Below are positions 7,093 through 13,532 of a stretch of 21,362 bases of DNA, piece by piece (the first letter of the stretch is position 1; each line of letters opens with the position of its first letter). Source of the DNA: Candidatus Altimarinota bacterium (GTDB taxonomy: Bacteria > Patescibacteriota > Gracilibacteria > UBA4473); assembly GCA_027028725.1 (NCBI GenBank), contig JALVIB010000080.1, forward strand, positions 1-21,362, in the 5' to 3' direction. The notes under the pieces were generated by a model that was given only the letters and a program-made list of their open reading frames with translations, was not told the DNA's origin and ran no database searches. Both the position numbers and the translations under genes were made by a program.

Positions 7093-7419
7093 CTACGAGC
7101 GCCAGAAAAGTTTTCTCCACCAAGTTTGTAATCGTGCAGACTCTAAAATTCCCGCGAAAATATTGAATTTCGGCGCTTTAACCATGTCTGCCCCGCGGCT
7201 TATAGTGGCAATTCCGCCACCAACTCGTTCTTGAGTTTCGCGTTGAGAAAGTCCACTTTCTAAAGAATCTAGGATTTTAATTCGGTCGTAAATTTTAGTG
7301 ATTTCAGAATTAGTTAAAAGGGTTTCTAAAACATTTTCCAAATTTTCGCGGGATTTTGGCATCGTCAAAAAACTGACTAACGCCTTTGTTTTCGCGGATT
7401 TTGATAAATTATTTCTCAT
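7093..7419 (-). CDS. trpR: TrpR-type tryptophan-responsive repressor
   Basis: TrpR is a dimeric helix-turn-helix repressor that binds its operator when loaded with L-tryptophan. The 108-residue product matches E. coli TrpR across the DNA-binding region: SQRETQERVGGGIATISRGA (58-77) against the family S-Q-R-E-L...G-A-G-I-A-T-I-T-R-G. Thr36, Arg46 and Arg75 align by eye with E. coli Thr44, Arg54 and Arg84, which contact tryptophan. It is closer to true TrpR than to the YerC/YecD group. The C-terminus TWWRKLFWRS carries three Trp and is followed by a terminator hairpin. It is first in the minus-strand operon, under a promoter with a TrpR-like operator, so autoregulation is likely. Tag copies encode PKSREN and NIFAGI. 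Confidence 0.88.
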   Translation of the reverse strand: MRNNLSKSAKTKALVSFLTMPKSRENLENVLETLLTNSEITKIYDRIKILDSLESGLSQRETQERVGGGIATISRGADMVKAPKFNIFAGILESARLQTWWRKLFWRS

Positions 7420-7461
7420 TTGATAATTATTTTATCAGCATTTTTACTGCTGTTTTTCAAT

Positions 7462-7492
7462 CGCAGTGTACTAGTACAGTGATACGGTGTCA
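7462..7492 (-). promoter_or_regulatory. trpR promoter with TGTACTAGTACA operator
   Basis: On the minus strand TTGACA (7492-7487), a 17-bp spacer and TACACT (7469-7464) form a near-ideal sigma70 promoter. The perfect 12-bp palindrome TGTACTAGTACA (7467-7478) overlaps the -10. E. coli TrpR operators contain the same ACTAGT and GTAC elements and also overlap the -10 in the trp promoter. The trpR ATG is about 43 bp downstream of the -10. Between them lies a second dyad, TGATAA-N5-TTATCA (7421-7437). Confidence 0.85.
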
Positions 7493-7553
7493 AAAGTTTT
7501 TGAGAGTTTTTTTGATGGTGGTGGAAAATTTCGCGGGAATTTTAAAATTATGC

Positions 7554-7559
7554 TAGAAT
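7554..7559 (+). promoter_or_regulatory. Extended -10 of the pilin gene; leaderless start
   Basis: TGCTAGAAT (7551-7559) is an extended -10 element. Only seven bases separate it from the ATG at 7567, so transcription would begin at or one base before the start codon, giving a leaderless message. A tag copy (7529-7538) occupies the -35 region. Confidence 0.6.
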
Positions 7560-7566
7560 CGTTCTG

Positions 7567-8379
7567 ATGTTTGCAAGAAAAAATAAAAACAAAGCTTTTA
7601 CTTTAATAGAACTTTTAGTGGTAATTGTAATTATCGGAATTCTTGCGACAATCTCTGTGGCAACTTTTCAGGGATACTTTGAGAAAGCAAGATTGGCAAA
7701 AGCACAACAGGCATATAATCAAATTAAAAGCCTAATTTTTTCTCAAAATGCTTCAACTGAAAAAAATTTAATTACTGCACGATATACCTTTGATGGAAAT
7801 ACTTTAAACACTACAAGCTCTCCATATGCATTAGATACATCTGGAACAGGAAACAATTTAACTAATATCACGAGTTCAGGAAGTTTCTCACAAAGCAACG
7901 ATACTCCACTTGGAATAGGAAAATCATTAAGGATAACATCTAAAAGAATATATAAGAACGGGAATTTTATTAATGAAGCTATAAATAAAGTCACTTTAGC
8001 TGCCTGGATAAAAGTAACTGATTATACTCATTCCGCTGCAACTTATCCTGTTTGGTTAAATCATGGTGCAGGTTTGGCTATTTCACAAAATGGAGTAGTT
8101 ACCTTTTTTATAAATAATCGAGCAAATGCAGTACGATCACAACCAAAATCAGTAGTTCCCGATAAGTGGTATTATATTGTAGCAAGTTATGATGGTGACA
8201 CATTAAAGCTTTGGATTGATGGAAATTTAATTTCTTCAGAAAGTGGCGTAACTCAAACTGTTGATTTTAAAGGTCAAGGATTTGTTCTTGGGCAAATATA
8301 TACAACACCATATTTTGATGGTTGGTTGGACGATGTAATGTATATGCCATATGCTTTTGATGGGGAGAAGTTTAAGTAA
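7567..8379 (+). CDS. Type IV pilin-like protein with LamG-like C-terminal domain
   Basis: The N-terminus is a class III prepilin signal: a short basic leader, then AFTLIELLVVIVIIGILATI, with cleavage expected between Ala and Phe and the conserved Glu at +5. The hydrophobic helix (about 11-32) continues into ARLAKAQQAYNQIKSLIF. From about residue 65 to the end the protein reads as a LamG/concanavalin-like jellyroll: ARYTFDGN, VTLAAWIKV, then DKWYYIVASYDGDTLKLWID and FDGWLDDVMY. Such domains often bind glycans or proteins. A pilin with this cap could be a minor, tip-located adhesin or part of a DNA-uptake pilus. The gene itself contains no exact tag but is flanked by one on each side (7529, 8382). 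No other pilus assembly gene adjoins it. Confidence 0.88.
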   Translation: MFARKNKNKAFTLIELLVVIVIIGILATISVATFQGYFEKARLAKAQQAYNQIKSLIFSQNASTEKNLITARYTFDGNTLNTTSSPYALDTSGTGNNLTNITSSGSFSQSNDTPLGIGKSLRITSKRIYKNGNFINEAINKVTLAAWIKVTDYTHSAATYPVWLNHGAGLAISQNGVVTFFINNRANAVRSQPKSVVPDKWYYIVASYDGDTLKLWIDGNLISSESGVTQTVDFKGQGFVLGQIYTTPYFDGWLDDVMYMPYAFDGEKFK

Positions 8380-8757
8380 AATCCCGCGAAAAAATAATCA
8401 AAAACTATTCTTGAGCGATAAATTGCTTTTAAAAATTAGCAGTTGAACGGGGCTCCCTTCGGTTTGTTTCAAAAAATACAGACTATAAATATTTCGAAGA
8501 TTTCTCGCCCGCCAAATAAATACAACTAGCTCGAAAATAGTTATTTTTATTTTTTCGTGAGATTTTACAGTTGTTTTTCTGTCATCCTGAATTTATTTCA
8601 GGATCTATTTCCAATAGAGATTCCGAAACAAGTTCGGAATGACAAAAGGGAAAATCCCGCGAAATTTTAGAAAGAGATCCATTCGACTTCTTATTTTCAA
8701 AAAATATTGGTCGCTCAGGATAAAATAATTCCTAGCAGCTCGTAAACTCGCTGGGAC
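8380..8757. repeat. Gene-free spacer with REPIN-like element
   Basis: No gene is seen. Two tag copies (8382, three bases after the pilin stop, and 8655) bracket a 65-bp inverted-repeat element at 8580-8644: TGTCATCCTGAA and its hairpin TTCAGGAT on one side, AGATTCCGAA and TTCGGAATGACA on the other. A degenerate copy of this element lies at about 11512-11570. The remainder is unremarkable AT-rich sequence. Confidence 0.75.
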
Positions 8758-10113
8758 TTATTTTAAATAATCCAACGGATTAACATGATGTCCGTCTTTG
8801 AAAACCTCGAAATGTAAATGTGGACCGGTCGTGAAATATCCCGAACCGAGCATTCCCGGAGTTCCTCCGGTGAGCGCGATTTTGTCGCTTTTTTTGACCT
8901 GATCACCTTCTTTGACCAAAGCCCGCGAAATATGCCCGTAAACCGTGTATAAATCGTTGCCGTGATCAATAATCAAATAAGAATACTTATAGCCATTGGT
9001 GGCAACTTTTTTGACCACACCATCCGCCGGCGCGTAAATTTCCGTTCCCTGCGGAGCGCGGAAGTCCACTCCCAAATGTTCTCGCCCCATAACTCGTTTG
9101 TAGTCGAGATCATGAAAAGTAGCCGTAATTTTTCGCGGGATTTTCAGCGGGAACGCTAATTTCGCGGGATTTTCGGCATTTTCAGACGAACTTTGTTCAG
9201 CAGGCGACTGATCAGAATTTTCTTGATTAAATTCTTGGAACTCCTTCATTCCTAACCGCAAATTTTGTAAAACAATCGTTGATTCAGCTTGTCGTTGGCG
9301 CGCCTCGGCAATTTCTCGCTCCAACTCTTCTTTGGTTAACCTTTTTTCCGCGAGAATCCGCGCCTTGGCATCAGCTAATTCCTTCAAAAGTCTTTGCTGG
9401 TCGGCTTCTTGTTGAGTCAATCTTTCGACACGATGATAAACTTTGGCTGTATCATATTCTTCATCCGCTAATTTTTCCCGCGAATTTTCGAGCTGACGAA
9501 TAAGCTGCTTTTGGCGTTGTTCATAAAGCCGTTTCTGCATGCGCTCTTCCAAAATCTGCGAAACCGTTTTCCGCGAAAAAAGCCAGCGAAAAATGGACAC
9601 ATCGCTTCCCGAACCAAGCGATTCGTCGTGAATAAAATTTTTGCTCAAATGGTTTTGTAAATCCCGTTTCAAGACTCGTTCTTCGGCTTCAACATTAGAT
9701 TTTTCGCGGGTTATTTGTTCTAATTTCTTTTTCCAGTTTTCTTTTTGTCGGCGTAACTCGGCAAGTTTCTGCTGTGTCAACGAAATATCTTGATCTAAAA
9801 ACTGCAACTGGTATTCCGCAGTGCTTTTTTCATCTACGACTTTTTGCAAACTCGCCTGTGCCTCGGAAATCCGGTTCTCAATTTCATTTAGAGCATCCTC
9901 CTCTTTTTGAATTTCGCGTCGAAAGCCGGTCAAATCCTCGGGAACGGGCAAATCCCGCTTGTCTTGAGGACTCTCGAAAGACGAAAATTTTGCTTGATCC
10001 GCTCCATTTCCAAAAAATCTATTTAGCAAATTATTGAAACTATCACCAAAACTAGCAAAAGCCAGTGTTGGAATAAGAATTGTGATCAATAAAATCCCGC
10101 GAAATTTTTTCAT
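8758..10113 (-). CDS. Coiled-coil M23 (LytM) peptidoglycan endopeptidase, EnvC/PcsB-like
   Basis: A signal peptide (KFRGILLITILIPTLAFASF) exports the protein. Residues about 65-290 form a long coiled coil rich in Glu, Gln, Lys and Arg. The C-terminal domain (about 318-451) is a complete M23 metallopeptidase: His346 and Asp350 in REHLGVDFRAP and His432-x-His434 in GPHLHFEV are the zinc and catalytic residues. Because these are all present, it should be an active hydrolase that cuts peptide cross-links, unlike degenerate EnvC. Coiled coil plus LytM is typical of cell-division amidase activators and PcsB-like hydrolases. Three exact tags are in frame, one in the signal peptide (KKFRGI) and two just before the catalytic domain (NPAKLAFP and LKIPRK). 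An 85-bp gap separates it from the glycosyltransferase. Confidence 0.88.
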   Translation of the reverse strand: MKKFRGILLITILIPTLAFASFGDSFNNLLNRFFGNGADQAKFSSFESPQDKRDLPVPEDLTGFRREIQKEEDALNEIENRISEAQASLQKVVDEKSTAEYQLQFLDQDISLTQQKLAELRRQKENWKKKLEQITREKSNVEAEERVLKRDLQNHLSKNFIHDESLGSGSDVSIFRWLFSRKTVSQILEERMQKRLYEQRQKQLIRQLENSREKLADEEYDTAKVYHRVERLTQQEADQQRLLKELADAKARILAEKRLTKEELEREIAEARQRQAESTIVLQNLRLGMKEFQEFNQENSDQSPAEQSSSENAENPAKLAFPLKIPRKITATFHDLDYKRVMGREHLGVDFRAPQGTEIYAPADGVVKKVATNGYKYSYLIIDHGNDLYTVYGHISRALVKEGDQVKKSDKIALTGGTPGMLGSGYFTTGPHLHFEVFKDGHHVNPLDYLK

Positions 10114-10198
10114 TTTTCTTTATTTTAGAGGAATTTTTCTTGAAGATAAAGTTCTCGTCGTTCTAATTTTTGCAGGTAAGCCAGAATGACGGAACAAT

Positions 10199-11479
10199 TT
10201 ATTTAAGAATGTCTAAATAAATCTCCAAAGTTTTTTCCGCGACTTTATCCCAATCAAACATTTTAACTCGTTCCAGTCCCTTTTTTATCAAAATTTCGCG
10301 CGTGTCATCCGTAGCCTTGGCGGAGGACGAGGATTTTGGCTCGCGTAATATCTTGGCGATTTTTTCCGCCATGTCCTTTTCATCTTTCGGATCGAAGTAA
10401 AGTGCAGCGTCTCCGCAAACTTCGGGAATTGCCGAAGTATTGGAAACAGCGCAAGGGACTTGGCACGCCATTGCTTCCAGTGGGGGCATTCCAAAACCTT
10501 CATAAAAACTCGGGAAAACATAAACCGAAGCGGCAGCAGTCAGTTTTTTCAAATCATTAAAATCAACACAGCCGACAAACTTCACCGAATCACCCAACCG
10601 CAAATCCCGCGAAGTTTTCAAAACCTCGGGATAATGCGGATCTTCTTTACCGGTTATAACTAAATTTAATTGTGGAAAACTCTTTTTTAGAATCGCAAAA
10701 CTTTTTAACAAACCGACGAGATTCTTGTGTTCACGCCAATTTCCTGTATAAATTATGTATTCAGGTGGGAGATTGTATTTCTTTTTTATCTGCACTTTTT
10801 CTAAATCCGAAATCGGATGAAATTCGGCCGAAGGGGCGATGAGAATTGGCTCAATCTTTTTTTCTAAAATTTCATCCTTCGCCGAGGCTTCCTCCTTCGT
10901 TAAAACTACGGAGGACAAGTCGGATGACGCGTCGCGGGATTTTACTATCTCACTATTAACAACCCCCCTCGCCCCCCTTGTCAGGGGGGAAAGAAAAGAT
11001 TTTGGAGAAAATAGTCGAATCACATCTTTTTTAGTGTTTTCACTGACGGTGATTATTTTCGCGGAGTTTTGCACAGCGTTGCGCATTACCAAGTTATAGG
11101 CCATTTTACGCCACCACGAGTTCATCTTTTTCCCCGGAAAGAAGTTTATCGTCGTGTCGTGAATAGTGACGACAAATTTCCCGCGAAAAAATAAGGGCAG
11201 GTTAAAATTACAAAAATGCACCAAATCACATTTCTCTTTGTGTAAAATATGTGCAAAACTTGTCTGCTCGGCAAACGAGTAATGATCGGCATTAACCAAA
11301 ACTTTGCGCACATTTTTCGGAAACTTGTATTTGCTAAAAGCCGGCTCGTTCATAAACATCACCCACTCGATATTATTCTTTTTCAAGAACATGCGTTTCG
11401 TGATTTCCAAAATATATCGTCCAATACCAAAACTTTCCGAATACATCCGCGCATCGATACCGATTTTTACTTTTTTCAC
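10199..11479 (-). CDS. GT4-family glycosyltransferase with repeat-encoded inserts
   Basis: This 426-residue product has the GT-B layout of GT4 enzymes. The N-terminal half begins KIGIDARMYSESFGIGRYIL, the acceptor side. The C-terminal half has IIYTGNWREHKNL, LVITGKEDP, and the nucleotide-sugar-binding FYEGFGMPPLEAMAC with the E-x7-E motif. It should transfer a sugar, often mannose or similar, to a surface glycan or lipid at the cytoplasmic membrane face. Residues about 164-202 (10874-10990) are encoded by repeat DNA (LSPLTRGARGVVNSEIV, then DASSDLSSVVLTKEEASAKD), and residues about 383-392 (SSSSAKATDD) by another repeat. Both keep the frame. The start is GTG at 11479 just after TTTAAAATACCTTT, possibly near-leaderless. 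Donor and acceptor are unknown. Confidence 0.87.
   Translation of the reverse strand: MKKVKIGIDARMYSESFGIGRYILEITKRMFLKKNNIEWVMFMNEPAFSKYKFPKNVRKVLVNADHYSFAEQTSFAHILHKEKCDLVHFCNFNLPLFFRGKFVVTIHDTTINFFPGKKMNSWWRKMAYNLVMRNAVQNSAKIITVSENTKKDVIRLFSPKSFLSPLTRGARGVVNSEIVKSRDASSDLSSVVLTKEEASAKDEILEKKIEPILIAPSAEFHPISDLEKVQIKKKYNLPPEYIIYTGNWREHKNLVGLLKSFAILKKSFPQLNLVITGKEDPHYPEVLKTSRDLRLGDSVKFVGCVDFNDLKKLTAAASVYVFPSFYEGFGMPPLEAMACQVPCAVSNTSAIPEVCGDAALYFDPKDEKDMAEKIAKILREPKSSSSAKATDDTREILIKKGLERVKMFDWDKVAEKTLEIYLDILK
10874..10990. repeat. Three dispersed repeats inside the glycosyltransferase gene
   Basis: A hairpin repeat with arms TCCTCC and GGAGGA (10874-10930), a tag-like GTCGCGGGATTTT (10931-10943), and a C-rich repeat with CCCCCC-TTGTCA-GGGGGG (10961-10990) occur in series within the reading frame. 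The last one also occurs between genes at 36, 2144, 3854, 16231, 16469 and, reversed, 21161. A second hairpin-type insert is at 10301-10330. Confidence 0.75.
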
Positions 11480-11767
11480 AAAGGTATTTTAAATGTTTTC
11501 TTGTTTTTGTCATTCCAAACTTATTTTGGAAGATGGGAAAATAGATTCTGAAACAAGTTCAAAATAACAATAATAGGAAAATTTCGCGGGATTTTTGTTG
11601 TGTAAAGTCCTCCTTTTTTGAAAGGAGGATTTAGGAGGATTTTAATCTGATTATAAGACCACTCCCCCCGCCCTCTTTGAAAGAATAGGGAGACAAAAGA
11701 AAACCCCGCGAAATTTTGGAAATTTTCTTTGCAATTTCCAAATTTATCCATAAAATTAAATCCCGTA
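11480..11767. repeat. Divergent spacer with repeats and CTP synthase promoter
   Basis: It separates the minus-strand glycosyltransferase from CTP synthase. It holds a degenerate TGTCATTCC-type inverted repeat (about 11512-11570), an exact tag (11582), a CCTCCTTTTTTGAAAGGAGG hairpin (about 11610-11629), a C-rich repeat (about 11655-11690) and a near-exact tag (11704). TTGCAA (11729-11734) and TAAAAT (11751-11756), 16 bp apart, form a likely promoter with transcription starting about five bases before the ATG at 11768. Confidence 0.6.
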
Positions 11768-13402
11768 ATGAAAGAAACAAAATACATTTTCGTGACGGGG
11801 GGGGTTTGCTCCAGTTTGGGGAAAGGAATCGTGGCTAGTTCGACCGCGGCTATTTTGAAGTCAGCCGGTTTGAAGGTCGCGATTATGAAACTTGACCCTT
11901 ATCTAAATGTTGATCCGGGGACGATGAGTCCTTTTCAGCATGGTGAAGTTTTTGTATTGGACGACGGCGCGGAAACAGATTTGGATTTGGGACATTACGA
12001 GCGATTTATTGATACGCCTTTGTCGAAATTTTGTTCGATTACGACTGGGAAAGTTTATTCGGAAGTTTTGGCGGAAGAACGCGAAGGGAAATATCTCGGT
12101 GGAACAATTCAAATTGTCCCGCATATTACCAATAAAATTCAGCAAAAAGTGGAATTGGCGGCGCGAAAAATGAAAGCCGATGTTATGGTTGTGGAAATTG
12201 GGGGAACAGTCGGAGATATCGAAGGAGAGCCATTTTTGGAAGTTCTACGACAAATGAAAAAGAAACACAAGGACAACTTGATTTCTATGCACTTAACTTT
12301 GCTTCCGTATTTGGCGGCAAGCAAGGAGTTGAAAACGAAACCGACACAAATTTCTGTGCGAACTTTGCGGGCGGCGGGGATTTCTCCAGAATTCATTTTT
12401 GCGCGTTCGGATGTCAAAATCCCGCGAAAAATTTTGAAAAAAATCGCTTTTTTCTGCGATGTAGACGAGGATTGCGTGATTCCGTCGGAAACGGTGAGCT
12501 CGATTTACGAAGTTCCGTTGCGTTACGAAAAATTTGGTTTAGGCGAAACTCTCGCGAAAAAATTGAATTTGGGAGATTTGAAATTTGATTTAGCGGAATG
12601 GGAAGCCGGTGTGGACAAAATTAAACGAACTAAATCCGAAGTAGTCATCGGTCTAGCGGGGAAATATAATGATTTGGATGACGCGTATTTGTCAGTTATT
12701 GAAGCGGTCAAATCTGCGGGATATTTCCATGGCAAAAAAGCGGTTATCGAGTGGATTGATACAGAAAAAATCGGCAATGACGATCCAGAAGAGCGCGCTA
12801 AATTAGAAAAAGTCGCGGGAATTATCGTGCCGGGCGGATTTGGAAATCGCGGAATTGAAGGAAAGATAAAAGTCGCGGAGTTTTGCCGAACTACTGGCAA
12901 ACCTTATCTGGGGCTTTGCCTCGGATCGCAAATTATGGCAATAGAATTCGCTCGAAATGTGTTGGGAATTAAAAAAGCGACCAGCGAAGAGTTTGATATT
13001 GATGAAAATGATATTGAAGCGGGTTATATCAATGGGAAAAAATATCACGTTATTCATTTTATGGAGGATCAAAACATTCACCGCAAAAAAGGTGGAACAA
13101 TGCGTTTAGGATTGTATCCGTGCGTGATAAAAGCCGGGACAAAAGCCCGCGAAATTTACGGAACAGATCGAATCGAAGAACGCCACCGCCACCGGTTTGA
13201 GTTTAACAACAAATTCCGCGAAAAATTCGAGGAAAATGGGTTTATCATTTCCGGACAATCGCCGAATAAAAATTTAGTGGAAATTGTGGAAATCAAAGAT
13301 CATCCCTTTATGATTGCCTCACAATTCCATCCTGAATTAATTTCTCGTCCTTTCCGTCCACATCCGTTATTTCGGGAGTTTATGGCGGCTAGTTTGAAGT
13401 AA
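11768..13402 (+). CDS. pyrG: CTP synthase
   Basis: CTP synthase makes CTP from UTP, ATP and glutamine in pyrimidine synthesis. Residues 1 to about 265 are the amidoligase domain (KYIFVTGGVCSSLGKGI, the P-loop-like ATP site, then LDPYLNVDPGTMSPFQHGEV). The rest is a class I glutaminase with nucleophile Cys384 in GLCLGSQ and His521/Glu523 in SQFHPE. The 544-residue length is normal. I chose the ATG at 11768, which gives the conserved N-terminus MKETKYIFVTGG; an in-frame ATG at 11729 would add 13 unconserved residues and lie across the promoter. A tag at 12420 encodes KIPRKI in the interdomain part of the synthase region. Confidence 0.97.
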   Translation: MKETKYIFVTGGVCSSLGKGIVASSTAAILKSAGLKVAIMKLDPYLNVDPGTMSPFQHGEVFVLDDGAETDLDLGHYERFIDTPLSKFCSITTGKVYSEVLAEEREGKYLGGTIQIVPHITNKIQQKVELAARKMKADVMVVEIGGTVGDIEGEPFLEVLRQMKKKHKDNLISMHLTLLPYLAASKELKTKPTQISVRTLRAAGISPEFIFARSDVKIPRKILKKIAFFCDVDEDCVIPSETVSSIYEVPLRYEKFGLGETLAKKLNLGDLKFDLAEWEAGVDKIKRTKSEVVIGLAGKYNDLDDAYLSVIEAVKSAGYFHGKKAVIEWIDTEKIGNDDPEERAKLEKVAGIIVPGGFGNRGIEGKIKVAEFCRTTGKPYLGLCLGSQIMAIEFARNVLGIKKATSEEFDIDENDIEAGYINGKKYHVIHFMEDQNIHRKKGGTMRLGLYPCVIKAGTKAREIYGTDRIEERHRHRFEFNNKFREKFEENGFIISGQSPNKNLVEIVEIKDHPFMIASQFHPELISRPFRPHPLFREFMAASLK

Positions 13403-13532
13403 AATTTCGCGGGTTTTTTATTCTGTAGGTTTTATTGTAGAGGCGTTGCATGCAACGCCTCTACAAAAATCCCGCGAAATTTTGCATTCCCCGTTAATTT
13501 GTGTCAAAATTGACCGGCAAAAATAAAAACAA
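13403..13532. repeat. 28-bp perfect palindrome and promoter for the next gene
   Basis: The palindrome at 13437-13464 has arms GTAGAGGCGTTGCA and TGCAACGCCTCTAC with no loop. It lies between a near-exact tag (13405, three bases past the pyrG stop) and an exact inverted tag (13470). TTGCAT (13482-13487) and CAAAAT (13505-13510), 17 bp apart, are a possible promoter. The palindrome could fold as a terminator stem but no T run follows. Confidence 0.65.

Noticed and set aside
8440..8530. A possible tRNA or small structured RNA after the pilin gene (GGGGCTCCCTTCGG)
   Set aside because: No cloverleaf, T-loop GTTCGA or acceptor stem can be formed; no tRNA was found anywhere in the window.
11040..11551. 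Plus-strand open frames over the glycosyltransferase gene
   Set aside because: They lie opposite conserved GT4 residues and have no recognisable start or family.
11729..11767. Earlier in-frame ATG for CTP synthase at 11729
   Set aside because: It adds 13 unconserved residues and lies across the likely promoter; the ATG at 11768 gives the conserved N-terminus.
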